Under the pieces are notes generated by a model. That model worked only from the letters and a program-made list of their open reading frames with translations, was not told the DNA's origin and did no database searches. A stretch of DNA of 64,000 nucleotides from Arenicola marina (Eukaryota > Annelida > Polychaeta > Arenicolidae). Location: assembly GCA_964019135.1 (NCBI GenBank), contig OZ025252.1, positions 10,308,823 to 10,372,822 on the forward strand, given 5' to 3'. Position 1 is the first letter of the stretch. The number at the start of each line of letters is the position of its first letter. Shown here one piece after another: positions 32,384 through 44,000 of the stretch. The position numbers and the translations under genes were made by a program.

Positions 32384-35255
32384 TCACGGCCAGTGTGGCT
32401 GCAAGTGTGAGGCTGCGAACAGTGTGACTGCAAGTGTGTGGCTGCGACCAGTGTGGCTGCAAGTGTGTGGCTGAGACCATTGTGGCTACAAGTGTGGTTG
32501 CGACCAGTGTGGCTCCGACCAGTGTGGCTGCAAGTGTGTTGCTGCGACCAGCGTGGCTGCAAGTGTGTTGCTGCGACCAGTGTGGCTACAAGTGTGTGGC
32601 TGCGACCAGTGTGGCTGCAAGTGTGTGGCTGTGACCAGTGTGGCTGCAAGTGTGTTGCTGCCACCAGTGTGGCTGCAAGTGTGTGGCTGCGACCGGTGTG
32701 GCTGCAAGTGTGTGGCTGCGACCAGTGTGGCTACAAGTGTGTGGCTGCGACCAGTGTGGCTGCAAGTGTGTTGCTGCCACCAGTGTGGCTGCAAGTGTGT
32801 TGCTGCCACCAGTGTGGCTGCAAGTGTGTTGATGCCACCAGTGTGGCTGCAAGTGTGTTGCTGCTACCATTGTGGCTGCAAGTGTGTTGCTGCGACCAGT
32901 GTGGCTGCAAGTGTGTTGCTGCCACCAGTGTGGCTGCAAGTGTGTTGCTGCGACCAGTGTGGCTGCAAGTGTGTTGCTGCCACCAGTGTGGCTGCAAGTG
33001 TGTTGATGCGACCAGTGTGGCTGCAAGTGTGTGGCTGCGACCAGTGTGGCTGCAAGTGTGTTGCTGCGACCAGTGTGGCTGCAAGTGTGTTGCTGCCACC
33101 AGTGTGGCTGCAAGTGTTTTGATGCGACCAGTGTGGCTGCAAGTGTGTTGCTGCCACCAGTGTGGCTGCAAGTGTGTTGCTGCTACCATTGTGGCTGCAA
33201 GTGTGTTGCTGCGACCAGTGTGGCTGCAAGTGTGTTGCTGCCACCAGTGTGGCTGCAAGTGTGTTGCTGCGACCAGTGTGGCTGCAAGTGTGTTGCTGCC
33301 ACCAGTGTGGCTGCAAGTGTGTTGATGCGACCAGTGTGGCTGCAAGTGTGTTGCTGCGACCAGTGTGGCTGCAAGTGTGTTGCTGCGACCAGTGTGGCTG
33401 CAAGTGTGTTGCTGCGACCAGTGTGGCTGCAAGTGTGTGGCTTCGACCAGTGTGGCTGCAAGTGTGTGGCTGCGACCAGTGTGGCTGCAAGTGTGTGGCT
33501 GTGACCAGTGTGGCTGCAAGTGTGTGGCTGCCACCAGTGTGGCTGCAAGTGTGTGGCTGCGACCAGTGTGGCTGCAAGTGTGTTGCTGTGACCAGTGTGG
33601 CTGCAAGTGTGTTGCTGCCACCAGTGTGGCTGCAAGTGTATGGCTGCGACCGGTGTGGCTGCAAGTGTGTGGCTGCGACCAGTGTGGCTACAAGTGTGTG
33701 GCTGCGACCAGTGTGGCTGCAAGTGTGTTGCTGCGACCAGTGTGGCTGCAAGTGTGTTGATGCGACCAGTGTGGCTGCAAGTGTGTGGCTGCCACCAGTG
33801 GGGCTGCAAGTGTGTGGCTGCGACCAGTGTGGCTGCAAGTGTGTGGCTGTGACCAGTGTGGCTGCAAGTGTGTGGCTGCCACCAGTGTGGCTGCAAGTGT
33901 GTGGCTGCGACCAGTGTGGCTGCAAGTGTGTTGCTGCGACCAGTGTGGCTGCAAGTGTGTTGCTGCCACCAGTGTGGCTGCAAGTGTGTGGCTTCGACCA
34001 GTGTGGCTGCAAGTGTGTGGCTGCCACCAGTGTGGCTGCAAGTGTGTGGCTGCGACCAGTGTGGCTGCAAGTGTGTGGCTGTGACCAGTGTGGCTGCAAG
34101 TGTGTTGCTGCCACCAGTGTGGCTGCAAGTGTGTGGCTGCGACCGGTGTGGCTGCAAGTGTGTGGCTGCGACCAGTGTGGCTACAAGTGTGTGGCTGCGA
34201 CCAGTGTGGCTGCAAGTGTGTTGCTGCCACCAGTGTGGCTGCAAGTGTATGGCTGCGACCGGTGTGGCTGCAAGTGTGTGGCTGCGACCAGTGTGGCTAC
34301 AAGTGTGTGGCTGCGACCAGTGTGGCTGCAAGTGTGTGGCTGCGACCAGTGTGGCTGCAAGTGTGTGGCTGTGACCAGTGTGGCTGCAAGTGTGTTGCTG
34401 CCACCAGTGTGGCTGCAAGTGTATGGCTGCGACCGGTGTGGCTGCAAGTGTGTGGCTGCGACCAGTGTGGCTACAAGTGTGTGGCTGCGACCAGTGTGGG
34501 TGCAAGTGTGTTGCTGCGACCAGTGTGGCTGCAAGTGTGTTGATGCGACCAGTGTGGCTGCAAGTGTGTGGCTGCCACCAGTGGGGCTGCAAGTGTGTGG
34601 CTGCGACCAGTGTGGCTGCAAGTGTGTGGCTGTGACCAGTGTGGCTGCAAGTGTGTGGCTGCCACCAGTGTGGCTGCAAGTGTGTGGCTGCGACCAGTGT
34701 GGCTGCAAGTGTGTTGCTGCGACCAGTGTGGCTGCAAGTGTGTTGCTGCCACCAGTGTGGCTGCAAGTGTGTGGCTTCGACCAGTGTGGCTGCAAGTGTG
34801 TGGCTGCCACCAGTGTGGCTGCAAGTGTGTGGCTGCGACCAGTGTGGCTGCAAGTGTGTGGCTGCGACCAGTGTGGCTGCAAGTGTGTGGCTGTGACCAG
34901 TGTGGCTGCAAGTGTGTTGCTGCCACCAGTGTGGCTGCAAGTGTGTGGCTGCGACCGGTGTGGCTGCAAGTGTGTGGCTGCGACCAGTGTGGCTACAAGT
35001 GTGTGGCTGCGACCAGTGTGGCTACAAGTGTGTTGCTGCGACCTGTGTGGCTGCAAGTGTGTGGCTGTGACCAGTGTGGCTACAAGTGTGTAGCTGCGAC
35101 CAGTGTGGCTACAAGTGTGGCTACAAGTGTGTGGCTGCGACCAGTGTGGCTGCAAGTGTGTGGCTGCGACCAGTGTGGCTGCAAGTGTGTGGCTGCGACC
35201 AGTGTGGCTGCAAGTGTGTGGCTGCGACCAGCGTGGCTGCAAGTGTGTGGCTGCT
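32384..35255. repeat. 27-bp minisatellite (about 106 copies) with a 783-bp higher-order duplication
   Basis: Units marked by GCTGCGACCAGTGTGGCTGC followed by AAGTGTG. Variants are TTGCTGC/TGGCTGC, CCACC/CGACC, GGCTACAAG, TTGATGC and GGCTTCG. A block of 29 units recurs with an offset of exactly 783 bp: CCACCAGTGGGGCTGC follows 33,781 and 34,564, and GCTTCGACC occurs at 33,991 and 34,774. The unit is a multiple of three without stops in several frames, so Cys/Val/Ala-rich frames of up to 643 codons and opposed His/Thr-rich frames run through it; they are not taken as genes. Confidence 0.97.
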
Positions 35256-36283
35256 TTGTCATATCTTGGACGTACAACAATATGTGTGCAGCAAGGTACA
35301 TTTCTTTCCCGTGGTTTACCCATGAGACGACATTGGCGAGAGCTCAATGTCAAGTCCCACCGCTGACAGCACCTTGGCGCATTGGATACGTGTATATACG
35401 TATAGGCCTCGGACTTCGACTGGTGCCACTAGCTGTCGGCAGTCGCCTGAGAGGGCACCACTGACGATAAGTGGCTGCGCGCGTTTTGTGGGGCCGCCTG
35501 GCGCGCCGCCTGGTGGCCGAGTGGCCACCCGGGGCTCCAGGACTGCCGCCAATCTCGTGACGTCAGCCGCTTTTTAACGTGTTTTGCCGTTTGCTGATGT
35601 CTTCATATAAACGTCCCCGGTTACGAGAAAGCCGGTCGCCAGGGATTCCGGAAATACTAATTGTACTCCTCGTCATGAATAATGTACGGCGCCTGCCGTG
35701 GCGGCTGTGGAAAAGGAAGCTCAACGTCCCTTAATTGATGCCCTGGTTTGCTCTTTCTCTGCCAGTAAACAAAAGGTCGTCTTCTTTGGCCGCCTCGCCT
35801 ATTTTAGACGCGCATCTACCGTACACCTGCAGCAGCACCTTCTATTTGGACGGCGCACCAGGGCGACCCCTGGGCGACCGACGGAGAATTAGGAGAGTGT
35901 CTAAAGCAGGTCTCTGAAGACCTGACTCCCCCTGGGAAACTCTCAGTAACATTTTTGCCGAAACTCGGAGTCACAATTTTTGTCTTTTGCTATTTACCCA
36001 CCATCTCATAATGGAAGTAGAGGGCTACTATGGTAGCCACACATATCTGCCGCACCTCATTCCCCCGTCGAACGCGCCGCCAGCCTCTGCCTCCCCTCAC
36101 CCCTCCTCTCTCCCTACCTCTGCCTGTTACCAGGGTTGTTGGTACCCGAATGACAATTATCCAACTCTGCGATGACGTTTTTGCTCTATATGTTGATGGC
36201 GGCGGTCGGCATGCTGGCCTCATACGCCGCTCATTAATACTGACATATCAGGTAGTCAGCCTGAACGCCCGCGCCACCGACCA
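35256..36283. other. Single-copy spacer with a possible core promoter, no gene recognised
   Basis: Mixed-composition DNA with short open frames only. It holds a CRE plus TATA pair (separate entry) and a small hairpin, CAGGTCTCTGAAGACCTG, at 35,907-35,924 (7-bp arms, 4-nt loop). A pyrimidine-rich stretch lies at about 36,060-36,125. Confidence 0.6.
35558..35611 (+). promoter_or_regulatory. Possible promoter: full CRE and TATAAA
   Basis: TGACGTCA, the perfect cAMP-response palindrome, lies at 35,558-35,565, and TATAAA at 35,606-35,611, about 40 bp apart. No credible coding region follows: the ATG near 35,675 opens only about 16 codons. Confidence 0.2.
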
Positions 36284-37053
36284 GCGCCGCACGGGGGCGC
36301 CACTTGCTGCGCGTCACACGGGGGGGTCACTGGCTGCCCGTCACAAGGGGGTGCCACTGGCTGCCCGTCCCACGGGGGCGTCACTGGCTCCGTCACAAGG
36401 GGGTGCCACTGGCTGCCCGTCACACGGGGATGGGGAGGCGGGGGGGTTACTGGCTGCGTCACAAGGGGGCGCCACTGGCTGCCCGTCACACGGGGACGTC
36501 ACTGGCTCCGCCACAAGGGGTGCCACTGGCTGCCCGTCACACGGGGTTGGGGGGGGGGGGGTTACTGGCTGCGTCACACGGGGGCGCCACCGACTGCGCG
36601 TCACAAGGGGGCGCCACTGGCTGCCCGTCACAAGGGGGCGCCATTGGCTGCGTCACACGGGGGCGCCACCGACTGCGCGTCACAAGGGGGCGCCACTGGC
36701 TGCCCGTCAGCGTCACAAGGCGACGCCACTGGCTGCGACACACGGGGGCGCCACTGGCTGCCCGTCACAAGGGGACACCACTGGCTGCGCCTCACAAGGG
36801 GGCGCCACTGGCTGCCCGTCACACGGGGACGCCACTGGCTGCGCGTCACACGGGGGCCCCACTGGCTGCGCGTCACACGGGGGCGCCACTGGCTGCGCGT
36901 CAGAAGGGGGCGCCACTGGCTGCGCGTCAAAAGGGGGCACCACTGGCTGCGCCTCACAGGGGGGGCGCAACTGGCTGCGCGTCACAAGGCGACGCCACTG
37001 GCTGCCCGTCACACGGGGGCGCCGCTGACCGCGTCACATGGGGGCGCCCAGTG
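36284..37053. repeat. 28-29-bp GC-rich minisatellite (about 26 copies)
   Basis: Units marked by GGCGCCACTGGCTGCGCGTC (or CCCGTC) and ACAAGGGG or ACACGGGG, with a variable G-run that changes unit length (a run of about ten Gs at 36,549). GGCGCC is a palindrome. Open frames on both strands are by-products. Confidence 0.94.
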
Positions 37054-37060
37054 GCGCTCC

Positions 37061-37231
37061 TATGTAACCCTGGTAACCGTGACGTGATCGTAGCGTGAGT
37101 TAACCCTAGCAACCATAATGTGAGTTAACCCTAGTAACCATAGCGTGAGTTAACCTTGGTAACCGTAACGTGAGTTAACCTTGGTAACCGTAACGTGAGT
37201 TAATCCTGGTAACCGTAACGTGAGTTAATCC
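37061..37231. repeat. 25-bp minisatellite (about 6-7 copies)
   Basis: Units marked by GTGAGTTAACCTTGGTAACC and GTAAC; the left copies are diverged (CTAGCAACCATAATG). GTTAAC and GGTAACC are palindromic. Confidence 0.9.
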
Positions 37232-38437
37232 ACGCCCATGTGATTTGCTTTCTTTCAACTGGTGACAGTGCTGGAATCAGTATTACAGATAAATAGGTAC
37301 TTTAGGTGAGACCACTCCAACCGCCCGTACCTCTCCTGGGAGGTCAGGGAAGAGGGCAACTGCCCCTCCCCCCCCCCACCACCACCACCACCCCACCCCA
37401 CACCCCCGCCTCCCCCTGGCCACCCTGCCCGTCGTGCAGTGGGATCAGTCGCTCTCACTCCCTTTCGCATTGTGAGATGGGATGCAATGGACGGTCGTGG
37501 AGGCTGTGAAATATGTAGGAATGCCCAGAGTGAGTCGAAAGGTTTGTGAAGACGGGGGAGCGGGTGGTGGGGGTGGGGGGGTGGGAGCGGGGGGCGGGGG
37601 CCCCAGGGGTTCAGTCAGGCCCATTGGTTGGCCCGGCAAATGAAGCCATTCGGACAATTTGCGCGTGGCTTCTTCCGTCCGAGCTATCTGGTCATTGACT
37701 GCCTCGGCTCGCTCCCCATTGTCGCAGGCCCCTCCCCCCCCCCCACCCTCACCCACTCCCGTCGTTCCGCACACCCCACCCAGGCTAATGCTGCCGCTTC
37801 ATCCTATTTCATACTTTTTTTTGTCGCCTTCTCGTTGTTTTCGTTAATAATGCGGGCAGCCGGCATTATCTGGCGAGGCCGGACTGATAACTGTGAATGA
37901 ATCAGAGACCGGGCGTCCCGCCTTGCGCTGACCAGGCGCCCAGGCGGTCGCCCTCACCTCCCTGCCTCCCCAACCCTCCGCCTTCCCCTGCCCCCCCCCC
38001 CCCTCCCGACCCCCTCGCCCCGCCCGCCTGCCTCCTATTCGTGTCAATGACCACTTTCCCGTCATGATAAATAGCCGGATGAGCCCGCAAAATTTCCTCA
38101 CTTGCCTCTCGCATAAAAACGAGAATCGATGCCAACATTCCTACAGTTCGCAGTTTGCGTCCAGAACTCGTCTTTCGTGCCCCATGCCCCCCCCCCCCCA
38201 CCAGTCTGGGGGCCTCAATATCGAAGGCACCTGTTTTCTGGATGAGAGAGCGGACAACAGAACGGAACATTTTTATACGTGAGTCAATGTTTGAAATGCA
38301 AAACGTGATAATTTGTTTCGAACTTGTCAGCATGGGCGGAGGCCTCGCCAGGGTTTGGAAGGACAATGAATGGTGGATGGCTTGACCCGGGGCCTTCCTG
38401 GCGCCCGTCACGTGTTTGCACGAGCCACTTACGGGAG
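37232..38437. other. Single-copy spacer, no gene recognised
   Basis: Contains C-runs and CCA runs at about 37,360-37,410, a G-rich stretch at 37,555-37,605, and C-runs near 37,733-37,745, 37,990-38,005 and 38,187-38,200. Short open frames only. Confidence 0.65.
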
Positions 38438-40930
38438 AGCATCATGATGACGTCTCTCAGCCCGAGGGCCCCCCATACAGAGAGCCCCCGTACTACACAC
38501 TGAGCCACCCCCCCCCCCACACACACACACTGAGGCCCCCATGATGACGTCTCTCAGCCCGAGGGCCCCCCATACAGAGAGCCCCCGTACTACACACTGA
38601 GCCCCCCCCCCACACACACACACACTGAGGCCCCCATGATGACGTCTCTCAGCCCGAGGGCCCCCCATACAGAGAGCCCCCGTACTACACACTGAGGCCC
38701 CCCCCACACACACACACACACTGAGGCCCCCATGATGACGTCTCTCAGCCCGAGGGCCCCCCATACAGAGAGCCCCCGTACTACACACTGAGCCCCCCCC
38801 CCACACACACACACACTGAGGCCCCCATGATGACGTCTCTCAGCCCGAGGGCCCCCCATACAGAGAGCCCCCGTACTACACACTGAGGCCCCCCCCCCAC
38901 ACACACACACACTGAGGCCCCCATGATGACGTCTCTCAGCCCGAGGGCCCCCCATACAGAGAGCCCCCGTACTACACACTGAGGCCCCCCCCCCACACAC
39001 ACACACACACTGAGGCCCCCATGATGACGTCTCTCAGCCCGAGGGCCCCCCATACAGAGAGCCCCCGTACTACACACTGAGGCCCCCCCCCCCCACACAC
39101 ACACACTGAGGCCCCCATGATGACGTCTCTCAGCCCGAGGGCCCCCCATACAGAGAGCCCCCGTACTACACACTGAGGCCCCCCCCCCCACACACACACA
39201 CACACTGAGGCCCCCATGATGACGTCTCTCAGCCCGAGGGCCCCCCATACAGAGAGCCCCCGTACTACACACTGAGCCACCCCCCGCCCCCACACACACA
39301 CACTGAGGCCCCCATGATGACGTCTCTCAGCCCGAGGGCCCCCCATACAGAGAGCCCCCGTACTACACACTGAGCCCCCCCCCCCCCCCACACACACACA
39401 CTGAGGCCCCCATGATGACGTCTCTCAGCCCGAGGGCCCCCCATACAGAGAGCCCCCGTACTACACACTGAGGCCCCCCCCCCCCACACACACAAACTGA
39501 GGCCCCCATGATGACGTCTCTCAGCCCGAGGGCCCCCCATACAGAGAGCCCCCGTACTACACACTGAGCCCCCCCCCACACACACACTGAGGCCCCCATG
39601 ATGACGTCTCTCAGCCCGAGGGCCCCCCATACAGAGAGCACCCGTACTACACACTGAGCCACCCCCCCACCCCCACACACACACTGAAGCCCCTACCACA
39701 CACTGAGGCCCCCATGATGACGTCTCTCAGCCCGAGGGCCCCCCATACAGAGAGCCCCCGTACTACACACTGAGCCCCCCCCCCCCGACACACACACACA
39801 CTGAGGCCCCCATGATGACGTCTCTCAGCCCGAGGGCCCCCCATACAGAGAGCCCCCGTACTGCACAATGAGCCACCCCCCCCCCCACACACACACTAAA
39901 GCCCCTACCTCACACTAAGGCCCCCCTACCATACACTGAAGCCCCCATGATGACGTCTCTCAGCCCGAGGGCCCCCCATACAGAGAGCCCCCGTACTACA
40001 CACTAAGCCACCCCCCCCCACACACACACACACACTGAAGCCTCTACCACACACTGAGGCCCCCCTACCATACACTGAAGCCCCCATGATGACGTCTCTC
40101 AGCCCGAGGGCCCCCCATACAGAGAGCCCCCGTACTACACACTGAGCCACCCCCATCCCCCCCCCCCACACACACACACTGAAGCCCCTACCACACACTG
40201 AGGCCCCCATGATGACGTCTCTCAGCCCGAGGGCCCCCCATACAGAGAGCCCCCGTACTACACACTGAGCCACCCCCCACCCACACACACACACTGAGGC
40301 CCCCATGATGACGTCTCTCAGCCCGAGGGCCCCCCAAACAGAGAGCTCCCGTACTACACACTGAGCCACCCCCCACCCACACACACACACTAAAGCCCCT
40401 ACCACACACTGAGGCCCCTATGAGGACGTCTCTCAGCCCGAGGGCCCCCCAAACAGAGAGCTCCCGTACTACACACTGAGCCACCCCCCCCCCCCCCCAC
40501 ACACACACTGAGGCCCCCCTACCATAGACTGAAGCCCCCATGATGACGTCTCTCAGCCCGAGGGCCCCCCATACAGAGAGCCCCCGTACTACACACTGAG
40601 CCACCCCACCCCCACACACACACACACTGAGGCCCCCATGATGACGTCTCTCAGCCCGAGGGCCCCCCATACAGAGAGCCCCCGTACTACACACTGAGGC
40701 CCCCCCCCCACACACACACACTGAGGCCCCCATGATGACGTCTCTCAGCCCGAGGGCCCCCCATACAGAGAGCCCCCGTACTACACACTGAGCCACCCCC
40801 CACCCACACACACACACTGAAGCCCCTACCACACACTGAGGCCCCCATGATGACGTCTCTCAGCCCGAGGGCCCCCCATACAGAGAGGCCCCGTACTACA
40901 CAATGAGCCACCCCCCCCACTCCCCACACA
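38438..40930. repeat. Roughly 96-bp minisatellite with variable C-run and CA-run (about 24 copies)
   Basis: The constant part begins ATGATGACGTCTCTCAGCCC and continues with GAGGGCCCCCCATACAGAG, AGCCCCCGTACTACACACTG, then a run of C and a run of CA of varying length. Spacing of the ATGATGACG start is 95-99 bp to about 39,600; after that extra pieces such as ACACTGAAGCCCCTACCA lengthen many units to 120-140 bp. Opposed-strand Cys/Gly-rich open frames are by-products. Confidence 0.95.
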
Positions 40931-41083
40931 CACTGAAGCCTCTACCACACATTGAAGCCCCCCTACCGTACACTGAAGCCCCATACACACTGAAGCCCCC
41001 CTACCGTACACTGAGGCCCTCATATACTGAGCCCACCTACCGTACACTGAAGCCCCATACACACTGAAGCCCCCCAAACAGAC
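40931..41083. repeat. Transition zone between the 96-bp and 74-bp arrays
   Basis: Short irregular pieces of ACACTGAAGCCCC, CCCCCCTACCGTACACTGA and CATACACACTGAAGCC. They resemble the insert pieces of the right part of the 96-bp array and sub-parts of the 74-bp unit. Confidence 0.8.
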
Positions 41084-44000
41084 AGAAGGTTCGCTACGCA
41101 TACTGAGCCCCCCTACCATACACTGAAGCCCCTACACGCTGAGCCCCCCAAACAGACAGAAGGTTCGCTACGCATACTGAGCCCCCCTACCACACACTGA
41201 AGCCCCTACACGCTGAGCCCCCCAAACAGACAGAAGGTTCGCTACGCATACTGAGCCCCCCTACCATACACTGAAGCCCCTACACGCTGAGCCCCCCAAA
41301 CAGACAGAAGGTTCGCTACGCATACTGAGCCCCCCTACCATACACTGAAGCCCCTACACGCTGAGCCCCCAAACAGACAGAAGGTTCGCTACGCATACTG
41401 AGCCCCCCTACCACACACTGAAGCCCCTACACGCTGAGCCCCCCAAACAGACAGAAGGTTCGCTACGCATACTGAGCCCCCCTACCATACACTGAAGCCC
41501 CTACACGCTGAGCCCCCCAAACAGACAGAAGGTTCGCTACGCATACTGAGCCCCCCTACCACACACTGAAGCCCCTACACGCTGAGCCCCCCAAACAGAC
41601 AGAAGGTTCGCTACGCATACTGAGCGCCCCTACCACACACTGAAGCCCCTACACGCTGAGCCCCCCAAACAGACAGAAGGTTCGCTACGCATACTGAGCC
41701 CCCCTACCATACACTGAAGCCCCTACACGCTGAGCCCCCCAAACAGACAGAAGGTTCGCTACGCATACTGAGCCCCCCTACCATACACTGAAGCCCCTAC
41801 ACGCTGAGCCCCCCAAACAGACAGAAGGTTCGCTACGCATACTGAGCCCCCCTACCACACACTGAAGCCCCTACACGCTGAGCCCCCCAAACAGACAGAA
41901 GGTGCGCTACGCATACTGAGCCCCCCTACCACACACTGAAGCCCCTACACGCTGAGCCCCCCAAACAGACAGAAGGTTCGCTACGCATACTGAGCCCCCC
42001 TACCACACACTGAAGCCCCTACACGCTGAGCCCCCCAAACAGACAGAAGGTTTGCTACGCATACTGAGCCCCCCTACCACACACTGAAGCCCCTACACGC
42101 TGAGCCCCCCAAACAGACAGAAGGTTCGCTACGCATACTGAGCCCCCCTACCATACACTGAAGCCCCTACACGCTGAGCCCCCCAAACAGACAGAAGGTT
42201 CGCTACGCATACTGAGCCCCCCTACCACACACTGAAGCCCCTACACGCTGAGCCCCCCAAACGGACAGAAGGTTCGCTACGCATACTGAGCCCCCCTACC
42301 ACACACTGAAGCCCCTACACGCTGAGCCCCCCAAACAGACAAAAGGTTCGCTACGCATACTGAGCGCCCCTACCACACACTGAAGCCCCTACACGCTGAG
42401 CCCCCCAAACAGACAGAAGGTTCGCTACGCATACTGAGCCCCCCTACCATACACTGAAGCCCCTACACGCTGAGCCCCCCAAACAGACAGAAGGTTCGCT
42501 ACGCATACTGAGCCCCCCTACCACAAACTGAAGCCCCTACACGCTGAGCCCCCCAAACAGACAGAAGGTTCGCTACGCATACTGAGCCCCCCTACCACAC
42601 ACTGAAGCCCCTACACGCTGAGCCCCCCAAACAGACAGAAGGTTCGCTACGCATACTGAGCCCCCCTACCATACACTGAAGCCCCTACACGCTGAGCCCC
42701 CCAAACAGACAGAAGGTTCGCTACGCATACTGAGCCCCCCTACCATACACTGAAGCCCCTACACGCTGAGCCCCCAAACAGACAGAAGGTTTGCTACGCA
42801 TACTGAGCCCCCCTACCATACACTGAAGCCCCTACACGCTGAGCCCCCCAAACAGACAGAAGGTTCGCTACGCATACTGAACCCCCCTACCACACACTGA
42901 AGCCCCTACACGCTGAGCCCCCCAAACAGACAGAAGGTTCGCTACGCATACTGAGCCCCCCTACCATACACTGAAGCCCCTACACGCTGAGCCCCCCAAA
43001 CAGACAGAAGGTTCGCTACGCATACTGAGCCCCCCTACCATACACTGAAGCCCCTACACGCTGAGCCCCCCAAACAGACAGAAGGTTCGCTACGCATACT
43101 GAGCCCCCCTACCATACACTGAAGCCCCTACACGCTGAGCCCCCCAAACAGACAGAGGGTTCGCTAAGCATACTGAGCCCCCCTACCATACACTGAAGCC
43201 CCTACACGCTGAGCCCCCCAAACAGACAGAAGGTTCGCTACGCATACTGAGCCCCCCTACCACACACTGAAGCCCCTACACGCTGAGCCCCCCAAACAGA
43301 CAGAAGGTTCGCTACACATAATGAGCCCCCCTACCACACACTGAAGCCCCTACACGCTGAGCCCCCCAAACAGACAGAAGGTTCGCTACGCATACTGAGC
43401 TCCCCTACCACACACTGAAGCCCCTACACGCTGAGCCCCCCAAACAGACAGAAGGTTCGCTACGCATACTGAGCCCCCCTACCATACACTGAAGCCCCTA
43501 CACGCTGAGCCCCCCAAACAGACAGAAGGTTCGCTACGCATACTGAGCCCCCCTACCACACACTGAAGCCCCTACACGCTGAGCCCCCCAAACAGACAGA
43601 AGGTTCGCTACGCATACTGAGCCCCCCTACCATACACTGAAGCCCCTACACGCTGAGCCCCCCAAACAGACAGAAGGTTCGCTACGCATACTGAGCCCCC
43701 CTACCACACACTGAAGCCCCTACACGCTGAGCCCCCCAAACAGACAGAAGGTTCGCTACGCATACTGAGCCCCCCTACCATACACTGAAGCCCCTACACG
43801 CTGAGCCCCCCAAACAGGCAGAAGGTTCGCTGCGCATACTGAGCCCCCCTACCATACACTGAAGCCCCTACACGCTGAGCCCCCCAAACAGACAGAAGGT
43901 TCGCTACGCATACTGAGCGCCCCTACCACACACTGAAGCCCCTACACGCTGAGCCCCCCAAACAGACAGAAGGTTCGCTACGCATACTGAGCCCCCCTAC

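Noticed and set aside
33162-35093. Cysteine-rich, metallothionein-like open frame of 643 codons
   Set aside because: By-product of the 27-bp repeat. Opposed and shifted frames are equally open, and variants are not biased to silent positions as far as I can see.
35907-35924. Small hairpin as a histone-type 3' end or terminator
   Set aside because: The stem and loop do not match the histone consensus and no coding region precedes it.
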